In this document: one piece after another, positions 38,901 through 47,259 of the stretch
How the letters are laid out: the number at the start of each line of letters is the position of its first letter
Numbering within the stretch: position 1 is the first letter of the stretch
Assembly (NCBI GenBank): GCA_963573305.1
Contig: OY754328.1
Coordinates: forward strand, 47,545,822-47,609,821
Source of the DNA: Pyrrhosoma nymphula
Taxonomy: Eukaryota > Arthropoda > Insecta > Odonata > Coenagrionidae
Length of the DNA stretch: 64,000 nucleotides
Direction: 5' to 3'
The notes under the pieces: generated by a model
Told to the model about the DNA's origin: nothing
The model's input: only the letters and a program-made list of their open reading frames with translations
Database searches by the model: none
Position numbers and translations under genes: made by a program

Positions 38901-41900
38901 TCAGTCGGCCAAGGGGTTACAGTCAATGGTGAATGCATTAGAGGTGCAGTGCGAAAAGTATGGGATGAAGATCAATCACAAGAAAACGAAAGTAATGAGA
39001 TTTTCTAGAAGTAAGAAGGCGGGGCTGAATATAAGGGTGGGAGGGCAGAAGATAGAGCAGGTCGAGCAGTTTACGTATCTGGGTAGTATTTTGGAGGCGA
39101 ATGGGTTTAGTGGTAAGGACATCAGATGCAGAATTGCGCTCGCTAAAGAAGCATTTTCGAATAGAAGGGAATTGATGAGGGGGGGTCTGAGAAGAGACGT
39201 AAAGAAGAGGCTGGTGAAAACTTTAATATGGAGCGTGGCGCTATATGGGTTGGAAACGTGGTCATTGCGAAGGGAGGATGTGCGTAGACTTGAGGCGTTT
39301 GAGACGTGGGTTTGGAGAAGGATGGAGAAGGTTAGCTGGATGGCGAGAAAGACGAACGAGGAGGTATTGGATATGGTCGGAGAGGAGAGGAAGCTTGTGG
39401 CAGAGGTTCGGAGAAGGCAGAAGAGATGGATGGAGGAGGTTTTGAGAGGAGAGGGCATGCTGAAGAGAGTGATAGAGGGGAGAACACTGGGGAAACGTGG
39501 GAGAGGAAGGAAGAGGATAGGAATTCTGGACGAAATAAGAGGAGGTAGAAGATATGAAGAATTGAAGAGGGATCTAATAACTTGGGAGGGAAAGCGAGAC
39601 AATTTCTATTAGGTTGGGATACAAAATGGGGACTGTCCAAGAACCTACCAATCAGCTGGTAGAATACTTGAATGAAAATATGTCTTAATATTTCGGAGGG
39701 GGGGCCGGACCCCCCCCCCCCTCGCTTCGCCACTGGAGGCAGTGCGTATTTAATGTATTGAAGACATGAACCACAAAGATCCTATTGTCGTCGAATTCCT
39801 TTCCAATAAAAATTAACGCTTTCCCGAGGACTTCTAGCATTTTTAGTAAGAATATGATTAAAAGTTATTAAAACACAGTTTTAATAATGCCAACTTAGCA
39901 CATGGAGTGGCAAAACAATTCTTTAGTACGCATTTCCGGTAATTGAGAAAGACTTAAAATTTAAAAGTCGGCCTAATGTAAAATTTCGTAAACTCATGAA
40001 ATTTTCAGACAGCTTCATAATTAAATATTTGGTACGCATCAAAATGGTGCCACTGAAATTGTTAATCGATCTTTTGTCAAAGAAATGCGCGCAAATATGT
40101 CATAATTATCGAAAAACCGCCCTAAATGCATGCGTTTTTATCCGTTAGGGAATGCAACCCTTTTATTTCCATAATACTAATTAATTAAGATTAAGACTTA
40201 ATTAGCTATGATTCCTTCTAAGCGGATTCACGCAACGCGGCATAATTGCGGAACGTAACCCCCGCGTTTGGCGAGGTTTCAGTGCATGTGTGTATAATGA
40301 GAACACTTTGTATGTTATGTACTTACTTTTGAATTCCCATAAAATGCAGGGTGATTTCCTTGATGACGTAAGCGAATAGGAAAACCATTATAATCTTGCT
40401 TATTGCATACACATGATTCAGCTGATTCATGTCCGTGAGCAATGAATTTCTTTCCAAACATATCTTATCGCCAAATATTTCTTGTGAATCACTGCAACGT
40501 TAAATAAAAATAATGAGTTACAAATTTTATATCCAGATACATGCCATAAAATTACTATAAATGGGTTTTAAATGATTATACGATGAGTTTTTATGATTAG
40601 GTATATGACGATTAAGTTTTTTTTAAGACGGAACAATTACGAAAAAGTCACCAGGGGTCGTATTCTGTAACTCGTATCACTGGTGATGAGCGACAGCCGA
40701 CGATACCACATCACCCATCACCGCCTTTGCGATTCTGTAGGCTGGCGAGGTGATGTTCTTCACCTAAAACGGGGTGAAACGACATATATCACTGCCTAAG
40801 TAGCCGATCTTATCCCATCACCTCCCATATGGCGTCGAAGCGTCGATGTTTTCATTAGCTGATGGGTTATCTTACATACATAATTAGCGTAATTTTTGCG
40901 CTCAGAAGACTATTTAAGCGTACATAACTACTATATTTGTAATAAAAAATTACTAATGGAGCTGCCAAGAAAAGTTTTGTTAGAACAGAAAACTTTATTC
41001 TATTAGGTGAAGGGTAATTTAGCTAACAAGTTCCGGACATATGTAATTAAGAAGCCAATTAAATAATTAAGATGATATATCCCTGGGTTAGTGAAACTTG
41101 TGTTCATATTAGGATGCATAATTATTGAAATGAAAAATGGTCTCACCTCCAAGTTTTTGCATACTTCTTTTTGTGATACTACCAAATATGAGTTCACACA
41201 GCTCATGAGAATGGGATATATTGATGCTGATGCTTAGGGTTAAATTGTAGTCATAATTTTAGTACAATTTTCATTTATGGAAGAATAATAGATAAGTGAA
41301 TGGTTTCCATGCAATTATATAATATTAAAATTATATACTATAAATATTTTATTGCACGTAGGCATAATTAATCACGCTTTTGGGTCCTATACCTCCATTA
41401 TCTCGTAGGTTTTCTCGCTCATTAAAACTCATAAACCACTGAAATCATGTGAGGGAAGTAAACGAAATGAAACTTGTGGTCGTACTTCAATTCGCCACGG
41501 CAATACTTATTTAATTAAGTAATTTTTTTCGGGTATATATTGGGAATACGCCTTTCTTCTTTCAGAATTCTGATGAACATTTATGTGGAGCACACACTTA
41601 TTTCATCGCATTACACGGACATCTAACATTATTGGAGACTTAAATGTCAAAATTATAAATTGTGGGCTGCTCCGGTGGGCTGTGGGTTAAGGTAACAGTG
41701 TCCATTAGTGCCTGTGGCATTAGGAGAAAATATCAGTGGGGAATAAGTCAAGATATTTCCTTATAAATCAGCCATACTTGTAGCAGCAGATGTTTCGTCA
41801 ATTATAGCACTTAAGAATTGGCAACAGAAAAATTGGATACCTAAATCATTAAACACAACCTAGTAGAGGAAATTGAAATAATGTAAACGCGCAGTTATGC

Positions 41901-44748
41901 TATTTAAATATCCTCAATATGTTCACGAGAGGTCCGTGTGCATTATATAAGCAGCTTTATTCCAGTAGAAACACAATTCCTCTTAAAATAGAGTGTAATA
42001 TTATTCCGCAGGCATTTTTAGAGAATTTCCACTACATTTCCCAATCGTGAGCTTCGCAAACACTATAGTACGCAGCAGTCCGAGGAGTCCGAATCAGCTG
42101 TTTTGTTTACATTAGATCGTCTTCAGTTTTAGGAGTCCCACCGTCATAGCTACCGAGAATTAGTGAGAATCGTACCAAGATGTTTTCATACATATCACCA
42201 TTACCTCATATCACCTTGCCATCACCGGGTGGTGGAACTTCTACCCCCGGCTACAGAATCGTAAACGGTGATGACGGGTGAAGTTTTTCGGTGATGTTCA
42301 TCACAGGTGATAGTCATCACCCGAATTACAGAATATGGCCCCAGTTTTAAAACAGAGATGGTGAAATACTCCCCATTCAACTAGAATTCCACCGAGACCA
42401 TTTCATAAAATCTAATTACTCAATGGTTTTGAGTATTTTCACTGAGAGTAAAGGTTGAATTGTTCTATATTCTTGCCTATGCAAGCTGCGATGAATAGTC
42501 GACATCTTTTTAAGGAAGCGTGTAAAATTTTCACTAAAACTTTGTAGATTTGATAATGGCTCAAGTACCATTGTGAGAAAATTGTTACCAACTCACAAAA
42601 AATGACTGACCGTAACTGAAAAGTGCAATGATTCGTGAATGCTAATGTAATTAAACACCTGAGGCACCAAAATCCAAAAGTTAGCGTGACAGTAGTCAAC
42701 TAACAAGACAATATTTACATGAGAATAAATATAGAGAGGCATAAAATTAGAATGGTTGGTAGGATGGTTGTTAAGGACAGAAGTGACCCATTTTTTAGTT
42801 TTCTTTAAATCTGAGGTGGTCATCGAAAATTGGGTTCGCCCTCACGTGGAATGTCTATCCCCGGGAAAAAATAATTGACTTGAATCCTGACTTGGTGATG
42901 TTCGGAGACTGCCAGCTGTTGAATAATAGACCCATTTCACGATTGAATGAGAACTATTCGCATACTCCCAAATTTTATGAGAACAACAGCTTTTGCACTT
43001 GTCCTACGAACTTTTATGAGGAAGGTCGAGGAAAGCACTTTAACAGTTCCCGTTCATGCATTGCTTCAAGACAGTTTTACTACTCTGTGACTCTTGTCTA
43101 CTACGTATGCACCACAAAACATTTCAAAACTATATCCATCTTTAAAACATTTACTGAAGCGAATATTTTTCATAACTTATTATTGAGTGATAGATTTCTG
43201 GTCTGACCCTGCTTTCATTTTAATGCCAAAGTGTTGTCTACTCTAAATTTTCCCGACAAAACAATATATTTGCCACACATCGTATTTCTCTCAAACTCCT
43301 CATATTTTCCACCCCTCATTATTTTACATATAATTCCTATCCTATTCTTTCATCGTCATCTGCCTCAGCTCCCTGCATACAATCTAAAGGATAATTAACT
43401 CTGGAAAGTTACTTTCACAAGTTACTTCTGCAAAGGGCTTGCGGGAGAGTTAAATCTGACGAAATATTTTTTCGCAATTTATCGCAGAGCCTGATTGGTT
43501 GCTGCTTACACTAGCAACAATACGCTTCTGCGTCTGCAAGTGGGCTTGCAGAGCCGTTTACAGAAAATAGTTTTATGCAAGTAACTTGCGCTATAAACTT
43601 GCCAGTGTAAACTCATCTTAACTCAGCATTCTCCCCTCTGTCACCCTCATGAACATGCTGTCCCACTTCAACTCGCCCTCTATCCCCTTATTCTATCTTC
43701 TGCATATCACCACCACCAATTTTATTTTCCCCAACACCATTTCTAACATTTTCAGATCGCCCATGACACTCCCTTCATTATTCTCCACACCCAGACTTCA
43801 AAGGGCTCCCCTCCACGCACATTCTCTATTCACAAAGACCAATTTCACAAACAATTAATGTTATGATTCATTAAAGGAAAATTTTTGGGTTAAACTTCGT
43901 GGAAACTTTGAATGGTACATTCAAAAGAATTGTGCCTTGTTCATCGATGATCATTAATTGACATTAAGTGTATTGATTATCGTTAATTGACTATGAAATC
44001 ACAAGGTCACTTTCATTTTCAGGGATTCTTTCCGCAGCTTATCTGGAAAATGAAAATGACTGGTTGAAACCAAGGTTGACAAATTAATATCAGTTTGGAA
44101 AACTGAAATGCTTTTGAATGTATCTCACAACAATCGCTGTTAAATTTTTGCCTCGTCTCTTCTCAGAGATCCCTAGTTACTATCCTTCCTCCCCTAATTG
44201 CCTACTTAGTCATTACAACTCCGCAACCTATGCCCTTGCTACTAAACTTATTTCATCCTTGAATGCACAACACACATGCATGTCTACATCTCCATACTAC
44301 CATGCAAGTCACAATAGCAGAGGGTGTTAGGACAAGAGCCTTGAAAATTAGGGAGTAGGAAAAAGGAATTGGGAAAGGACATGATCGAATAGTGATGCAC
44401 TTTTGGTGAACAGTTCCTCACTTCGAAAGAATGACAAAAAATCCAAAATCTCAATTGCATACTGCACAACGTGAAAATTATCGTCACCACAAACACTTCC
44501 CACAGTATAAATCGGAAAAATAAAAATTTATCTTACCTTTTTGAGTATTTCGATGGCTTGTCTAATACCGTAGCGCCGTTTACCACACTTATATCTTCAA
44601 CTTTTATTTTTTGGCCCATATTGTAAGATTTTCCGCGACTGGAAAGTAAAAAAGAAGGTTCACTATCACCCAAATCGGACCCAGGTGATATATGCCGATG
44701 AAATTCGTGCATCGCGCTCTTCCTTATCTCGTTCGGTCCACTGAACAT
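23936..44748 (-). CDS. SOAT: Sterol O-acyltransferase (ACAT/SOAT), MBOAT family, eight coding exons
   Basis: The product should esterify sterols with long-chain acyl-CoA in the ER membrane, as in known SOAT enzymes. Eight exons join in frame to 504 residues. The protein has a polar N-terminus (about 1-75), then hydrophobic segments typical of this multi-pass family. It carries PTLIYR, the YYQDWWN signature (residues 368-374, split by intron 6), RTWNVLVGDWLY, and VSAFFHEY with the probable catalytic His434. The C-terminal NEWYARKVCP matches the family's EWYAR.HCP. The start is the first in-frame ATG (44748) after an upstream TGA, with A at -3. Human SOAT1 has about 550 residues. The 3' end is uncertain: either read-through to TAA at 23936-23938 or splicing at CTG|GTAAGA to another exon. 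Confidence 0.92.
23966..24105 (-). CDS. SOAT: SOAT coding exon 8
   Basis: Acceptor TTATTTTCAG, phase 1 in. Encodes a hydrophobic helix and FALYCNEWYARKVCPMQL. A consensus donor GTAAGA follows CTG at 23966. If it is used, a candidate terminal exon at 23085-23044 (after TTTTCACTCCAG) would add 13 residues including ISPKC, loosely like the PRSWxC ending. If it is not used, translation runs 9 more codons to TAA at 23936-23938. Confidence 0.85.
24452..25928. mobile_element. pogo/Tigger-like DNA element in SOAT intron 7
   Basis: The left end ccatataaacgtgagtataag and the reverse complement of the right end (ccatatttcattgtgtataag) are inverted repeats, both flanked by TA. A second matching block (ttttcggccaa) lies inside. 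The ends resemble the stata-aag type seen in pogo/Tigger elements. The interior holds a 79-codon plus-strand frame with an acidic DDD-rich patch (25544-25783) and another frame at 25051-25242. Neither has a recognisable transposase domain, so the copy is probably decayed. Confidence 0.6.
26242..26474. mobile_element. TA-flanked MITE in SOAT intron 7
   Basis: The left end cactcgccgcataaagtctg and the reverse complement of the right end (cagtcgccgtataaagtttg) are about 30-bp terminal inverted repeats with a few mismatches, flanked by TA on both sides. The interior is G-rich on the plus strand and non-coding. It fits a Tc1/mariner- or pogo-type non-autonomous element. Confidence 0.7.
26898..27159 (-). 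CDS. SOAT: SOAT coding exon 7 with catalytic histidine
   Basis: Acceptor TGATAAATTAG-type (ATTAG|GATTGG), donor GGAG|GTAAGA, phases 0 and 1, 262 nt. Begins DWWN, then FFRTWNVLVGDWLYVYIY and IVSAFFHEY. The His, residue 434 of the assembled protein, corresponds to the active-site His of MBOAT acyltransferases. Confidence 0.96.
27716..27935 (-). pseudogene. Degenerate Penelope GIY-YIG remnant in SOAT intron 6
   Basis: The minus-strand translation reads SGTFLLKCTTPDCNCF, GRKFDARITKHIKSL and HLIENKHSY. These match the order SGxYxLxC, GRxFxxRxxEHxxS and HLxEx(N/K)H of Penelope GIY-YIG domains and are co-linear with the better copy at 14278-14730. The GIY tyrosine and YIG motif are altered. It is a short fragment without reverse transcriptase. 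Confidence 0.65.
28747..29020 (-). CDS. SOAT: SOAT coding exon 6
   Basis: Acceptor TATTCTTGCAG, donor CAG|GTAGGC, phases 2 and 0, 274 nt. Encodes IDWKVVIWNF, membrane helices, LLHCWMNGFAELMRF, and PDRMYYQ, the first half of the active-site signature. Confidence 0.95.
29021..30640. other. SOAT intron 5, left part, nothing recognised
   Basis: AT-rich intronic DNA without open frames or clear repeat ends. Confidence 0.45.
30649..30969 (+). mobile_element. 5'-truncated RTE-like copy, 3' end only
   Basis: Nearly identical, with about ten differences, to 39373-39677 of the full-length element. It starts abruptly at atggtcggagagg and ends in gaatacttgaatgaaa. A 6-bp ttggta at 30644-30649 recurs at 30972-30977 and may be the target duplication. 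The frame stays open through RWMEEVLRGEG and RRYEELKRDLI and continues to GRILE before a stop at 30960. It lies in SOAT intron 5, in sense opposite to the gene. Confidence 0.85.
31654..31814 (-). CDS. SOAT: SOAT coding exon 5
   Basis: Acceptor TTTGTTACAG, donor AAG|GTGAGG, phases 0 and 2, 161 nt. Encodes IRFGMKKYAFCRTNIP and the strongly conserved FLLAPTLIYRSHYP, equivalent to the FxxAPTLIYRDxYP motif. Confidence 0.94.
32022..32170 (-). CDS. SOAT: SOAT coding exon 4
   Basis: Acceptor CAAATAG, donor CAG|GTGGGT, phases 1 and 0, 149 nt. Encodes a hydrophobic stretch and LPIVSAMIVSFEQ, matching the (S)xxIVxLEQ segment of SOAT proteins. The intron to exon 5 is only 207 bp, the one intron free of transposons. 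Confidence 0.9.
32805..33905 (+). pseudogene. Divergent RTE-like remnant split by a Penelope-derived insert
   Basis: The left piece (32805-32962) reads KKNREKIKVMRLSRS, matching the KTKVMRFSRS segment after the RT domain. The right piece (33298-33905) recovers broken matches to AKEAFSNRREL, the ETWSLRREDVRRLEAFE region and the tail aacctaccgatc...ggtagaataa. The insert at 32963-33297 separates them. Stops and indels are numerous. It lies in SOAT intron 3. Confidence 0.65.
32963..33297 (-). mobile_element. Penelope-derived insert with inverted terminal arms
   Basis: Arms of about 75 bp (32963-33040 and 33222-33297) are imperfect reverse complements, both including cttcccactgggttaaac. The minus-strand text gatgacacgtacatcgaaac resembles the 3'-region motif of Penelope-like elements. 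The middle, about 180 bp, is also minus-oriented tail-like sequence. This matches inverted terminal repeats known for Penelope elements. The family assignment rests on remembered motifs. Confidence 0.5.
34353..34501 (-). CDS. SOAT: SOAT coding exon 3
   Basis: Acceptor TTCTATAG, donor CTTG|GTGAGC, phases 2 and 1, 149 nt. Encodes DLAIDLILWNFGG and a second hydrophobic span ending in CFWATERRKF. Confidence 0.88.
34690..35000. other. GC-richer intronic stretch, possible decayed DNA transposon end
   Basis: The segment contains gaacgcggcttcccgcaatg and other CpG-rich words. They loosely resemble the pogo/Tigger-like terminus at 40195-40290, suggesting a decayed element whose other end may be lost. 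No transposase motif could be read. Confidence 0.25.
35214..35399 (-). mobile_element. Non-autonomous SPIN-type hAT transposon
   Basis: The termini cagtggttctcaaccttcct and, reverse-complemented, cagcggctctcaacctgtgg, with the internal words gggtcgttcgacccc and cgatggtctta, match the SPIN (SPACE INVADERS) family as I know it from vertebrates and Rhodnius. An exact 8-bp duplication ccatagag (35206-35213 and 35400-35407) marks real transposition. At 186 bp it has no transposase and is internally deleted. Strand is arbitrary. It lies in SOAT intron 2. Confidence 0.85.
36612..38741 (+). CDS. Endonuclease-reverse transcriptase, N-terminal part (frameshifted)
   Basis: 709 codons. An N-terminal glycine/proline-rich stretch (1-55) precedes an apurinic-type endonuclease. 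The latter has TWNVRTM with Asn65, GEVRW with Glu94, MGDWNAVVG and DTDHNLLV. A charged linker (about 300-480) leads to the reverse transcriptase: NKAVGIDDIPAEF, LIPIPKK, DDQFGFRRG, and FVDFEKAFD with Asp657. It stops at TAG (38739) just before the GVRQGCPLSPLL segment, which lies in another frame. The protein normally nicks target DNA and primes cDNA synthesis. This copy cannot make it whole. Confidence 0.85.
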   Translation: MDSSQLIMNPGNYGTRPRGPGVVPGSGGSKAPAVVITRNPCSDVAAAEEKKIKKRNETIRIGTWNVRTMMRAGKLENIKQEMERVGVDIMGLGEVRWKDDGDYWSGDYRVIYSGGNESQRGVAFVMNRKLGRKVVYAEQVSDRIIVVELKAEPTNLIIIQVYMPTSNHKEEEVDGVYDQLEEIIGRIPGSKHLVVMGDWNAVVGEGRDGREVGDYGLGRRNDRGEKAVEFCRRNNLVITNTWFRHHPRRRYTWKKPGDTDRFQIDYIMVRHRYRNSVKNSHTYPGADADTDHNLLVMKCRVKLKKMRMGRRVRKRNTEALTGEMKKKYREKVDERMGEDHGVRSVEDEWGSLRNGIIEAAKATVGVVSATKIRKPWITKEMIREMEERRKWKSVNSELGKRKYREFNNRLRRETKKAREAWWREQIDALEKYQKEERADELYRKVKELTGGNKGRGITTITDKTGKMIVEPREIQERWKEYVEELYSKETRPNRLDIEREDDIDSDGIGPSILDSEIERALRDMKRNKAVGIDDIPAEFLKSMGKNGRGKLFALIRRIYEDGVWPEDFAKTVLIPIPKKSKAKSCEDYRTISLISHAAKVVLRILNRRLEKKANEYLGDDQFGFRRGTGTRDAISVMRTLVERNLEYGQDVFACFVDFEKAFDRVEWTKLMGVLKKLGVDWRDRRLIRNLYMNQTAQVRVANGEWGGPQ
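38716..39612 (+). CDS. Endonuclease-reverse transcriptase, C-terminal part (shifted frame)
   Basis: Continues the same protein after two frame changes within about 60 bp. The real match starts at NVYSEEMVREAW. It includes VRFADDQALV with the paired catalytic aspartates, INHKKTKVMRF, and YLGS. A C-terminal segment common to arthropod RTE-like proteins follows (LYGLETWSLRREDVRRLEAFE, WRRMEKVSW and NEEVLDMVGEERKL). It stops at TAG 39610-39612, whereas the copy at 30649 reads through to GRILE, so this copy probably carries an extra nonsense change. The first codons before about 38770 are not genuine protein. Confidence 0.8.
   Translation: MENGVGHNRTGSAARVPTIAVAFNVYSEEMVREAWGGGEVGIKVGGELIKSVRFADDQALVSQSAKGLQSMVNALEVQCEKYGMKINHKKTKVMRFSRSKKAGLNIRVGGQKIEQVEQFTYLGSILEANGFSGKDIRCRIALAKEAFSNRRELMRGGLRRDVKKRLVKTLIWSVALYGLETWSLRREDVRRLEAFETWVWRRMEKVSWMARKTNEEVLDMVGEERKLVAEVRRRQKRWMEEVLRGEGMLKRVIEGRTLGKRGRGRKRIGILDEIRGGRRYEELKRDLITWEGKRDNFY
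40195..40290. repeat. Possible solo end of a pogo/Tigger-like element
   Basis: Reverse-complemented, the segment reads cactgaaacctcgccaaacg then cgcgttgcgtgaatccgc. This style of terminal repeat is common in pogo/Tigger DNA transposons. No matching second end or transposase was found nearby. Confidence 0.35.
40327..40491 (-). CDS. SOAT: SOAT coding exon 2
   Basis: Acceptor AACGTTGCAG, donor AA|GTAAGT, phases 2 and 2, 165 nt. Encodes the RNSLLTDMNQLNHVY region, similar to the RRSLLDELxxVDHIRTIY segment before the first membrane helix, then a hydrophobic helix. Confidence 0.88.
40655..42341. mobile_element. Harbinger-like non-autonomous TIR element in SOAT intron 1
   Basis: The left end gggtcgtattctgtaactcg and the reverse complement of the right end (gggccatattctgtaattcg) are inverted repeats, with 3-bp cag on both flanks. 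Subterminal regions near both ends are dense in tcacc/ggtga words. A 3-bp duplication and GGG(C/T)C ends are Harbinger-like. No transposase frame is visible in its 1.7 kb. Confidence 0.65.
43270..43860 (-). pseudogene. Minus-strand RTE-like remnant interrupted by a MITE
   Basis: The minus strand from 43855 reads ENVRGGEPFEVWVWRIMKGVSWAI, matching EDVRRLEAFETWVWRRMEKVSWMA of the full-length copy; other stretches are frameshifted. Sequence with similar character continues below 43390 after an intervening TIR element (43389-43620). It lies in SOAT intron 1, in the gene's sense orientation. Confidence 0.55.
43389..43620. mobile_element. Probable TIR MITE inserted in RTE remnant
   Basis: The left part (ggataattaactctggaaag) and the reverse complement of the right part (agatgagtttacactggcaa) are imperfect inverted repeats, continued by caagttactt in both. 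It interrupts the RTE remnant. Exact boundaries and target duplication are unclear. Confidence 0.45.
44537..44748 (-). CDS. SOAT: SOAT coding exon 1
   Basis: Encodes the hydrophilic cytosolic N-terminus, starting MFSGPNEIRK. It ends at AAAAAG|GTAAGA, intron phase 2. An in-frame TGA upstream, near 44862, rules out extension of this frame by an ATG. A non-coding exon further upstream is possible. The N-terminus is the least conserved part of the family, so this exon is supported mainly by splice phase and position. Confidence 0.75.
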
Positions 44749-45330
44749 TTTAAAACCCGCGCGAAAAAGCTCGGAGAAGACTTGAAACAACTTCAGCACG
44801 ACGCTGAATTTGAAATTAAGTCGTGAAACCAAGGCATTTACGCGAAAAATTCAGTTTGCGTTCTCTGAAAACCGCTCACACTAGGACGAAAAATCGGTGA
44901 AGAGAGATTTTCTCAGATCCGAGAATCTCGTCAACGATTGGCGACAAAGTTCAGTCGCAGAGTGACTACGAGATGGGAGTTCATCTCGCTTAATCTTGCT
45001 TGCTTTTGTTGCTTCACTGGAACTGTTGTGTGAACCACCCTGGGGCGCTAATCGCAATGTCAATAGCATTAGAAATCCTCCCACATGTTTTATCCATGAA
45101 CTTTTCCTCCAGAGGGGGCTTTGGTGAATGAATAAATTTAGGGACGCAATAGGAGTCGAGCTTTTATTCAATTCATTCAGGAGGAAAAATGTCGTCAAAT
45201 GTCGCAAGATTGCCTCCGCCAATTGTTACGTCGATCTGACGACATTTTTTCCGTTTCTTTTTTCACTTTTTTCTCGACGCTACAAAGAAACGGACAAAAG
45301 CTATTCTTGGTACACGTCACGAGGATGAGC
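44749..45330 (-). promoter_or_regulatory. Probable SOAT 5' region
   Basis: Upstream of the SOAT start, this stretch is somewhat richer in CpG than its surroundings and should contain the 5' UTR and core promoter if exon 1 is the first exon. I found no clear TATA box. A 113-codon minus-strand frame at 44881-45222 has no recognised domain. Confidence 0.3.
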
Positions 45331-47235
45331 AAATGGATGGTATGACGATGCGAAAAAAATTATATCCGTCTGTGTCGATACACGTAGGTCCCTGATAGCA
45401 CTACTAGAGCACAAAAATTTTAGGATACCGTCGTCTGACTGATGATAATGAACAGGGGACAGCATGAAATAAGCTCAGTGATTACAAACTTTCCAGCGGT
45501 ATTCATCCCGATCAACGTTCTCTTGAGGGGAATAGAAACAACTAACACGCTAATAGCCACATAAATTCACATTTGGTTGCGAAAGTAGAGGCTCGAAATT
45601 TTTATATGCGGTATCAATCTCATCAAAAGTAATCTAGTTTCTCAATCATGAAAATCTATCCAGACGTTAGTGCAGTGTGGTTGACGACAAATTTGATCTC
45701 GAGATTTCAAGGTCGTTACTTCACTAAGTAATAATCAGATTGCCTCGAAAAAGTCATAAGTCAAAAGATTAAGCGATGAAAGGAAATTTTTTGGCAATAT
45801 TTACCAAGTTTTTGCAAAAAGTGGGTAGCGCCGATGGCCATATTATGCCGTCAACCAATGTATTCGTCGACATGAGATACTGTGTATTGTTGATTTCTGC
45901 GCAACGAACGCGTTGCTCGTCCGCCGCAGAGGGGTGCAAGTCACTGAACATTGCTACGTTGATTAAAGAAGTGATTAGATGGAGTCTTGACGCACGAATG
46001 TCAAACTATCTCAACTACGACTTCATACGTGCCCGGTGAGATCGACAATTGAGGACACTCATTAACTCTACACTGTGGTGCAAGCAAGGAGAGAGGTACA
46101 GTCTCCTAGCCAGACTTAACGATTCTGATGGAGAGCAGTGCTATGGCCGGGTCGTGATTGATTAAAATAATATTAGAAAACTCCCAATTAATTTATAAAA
46201 AAAGACTTAAAGACATAAGAAGCAGTAGTAAAAGCAAGTTTTTGGGGTACTGTGATCATATCCTGTTTTAGCGACAGATTTTTCGGTAAATACAAAGGTA
46301 ACCGAGCGACATGCTCGCTTGCGAAAAAGAAACATCTATCTGAAAAAGGATTGACAATTGTCGCAAAACTTGTTATCCTTTCTTTTCAAGCAGTCTCTGC
46401 AGTGTCGGGAGATGCATGAATTCCAGTATCAACATTTTCCTCACCAGATACCGATTACAGTTATGAAGTAAGGTGTTAAAAAATATTTCACATGAGGAAA
46501 ATAAATATTCTTTCCGCCGAGAAAGAAAATGTCATAGATTACAGTAATAATTACTTTATTAGAAAGACTTATAGTGAGGAATGGTCATTCTCAAAACGAA
46601 ATATCGTTAGAGTTTTCACGTCACCGTACAGTGTAGAGAGTTAAAAAATCCAATGATGCACCAGTGGGCCGAGGCACCAGAAAAAGTGACTGGAAATCCT
46701 TTGTTATTAACGTTAAATGGGACTTAAAAGACTGCGACTTAATAAATAAAAAAATTTAACATTTAAGGACTTTTTAAACTGCAAGGAAGATGTCCTAGTG
46801 CGTTAACCTAAAGGTTAACGTAATAGGAATTCAACTGCTACCAAATTCTTTGCGGCTAATGAAGGTTGCTCTTTTCATTGATTGACTCAATCCCTGATAT
46901 TTTACACTTAAATAGCAACGCTTTCCACCATGATGAGCTATTGTAAATAATTTATGCTGCATTATGCAGGCTATTCTCACATTTTTATATAAGTACAGAA
47001 ACCATTTAGCATATTTTTACCAGAAATCCGATTACCGAAAAAATACGCTCGCAGGCCGTGGGTTTTTTAATCCATGCAGGGAAAAAATGTTTCCATAAAA
47101 ATGCACGAGTCACCAAAAAAAAAGAATCCCCAAAATGCTGCGAAGTATTTCGATGGCTAAGAGAGAATTAAACCTAAATATTTTCATAAGATCAGAAGAT
47201 AAAAGTTTTCGATCGAGGACAAATTTAATGAAAAA
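45331..47235. other. Intergenic, nothing recognised
   Basis: Short frames (45769, 45776) overlap each other on opposite strands and carry no motif. No repeat boundaries were identified. Confidence 0.4.
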
Positions 47236-47259
47236 TGTTTGGTCTCGCCTTAGCTACGC

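Larger units (their letters stand above)
36322..39677 (+). mobile_element. Near full-length RTE-like non-LTR retrotransposon
   Basis: It is bounded by an exact 12-bp target duplication atatgtcttaat (36310-36321 and 39678-39689). The 3356-bp body has a 5' region of about 290 bp and an endonuclease plus reverse transcriptase reading frame. It ends in a short tail finishing gaatgaaa rather than poly(A), consistent with RTE-type elements. Assignment to RTE rather than another EN-RT clade is by motif likeness (TWNVRTM, GEVRW, FADD) and needs a tree. Confidence 0.85.
36042..39735. mobile_element. G-rich hAT-like non-autonomous element containing a nested RTE
   Basis: It begins cagaggcgtagccagg, and the reverse complement of its end is cagtggcgaagcgagg. 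Flanks are aaggcagt (36034-36041) and gaggcagt (39736-39743), an 8-bp duplication with one mismatch. Long G and C runs lie next to the ends. Without the nested RTE (36322-39677) and its duplicated target, the element would be only about 330 bp and non-coding. Confidence 0.7.

Noticed and set aside
38976..39602. 208-codon minus-strand frame
   Set aside because: It is the antisense shadow of the RTE C-terminal region.
44533..44832. 99-codon minus frame as the SOAT start exon from 44832
   Set aside because: The base triplet at 44832 is TTG, not ATG. The first in-frame ATG after the upstream TGA is at 44748.
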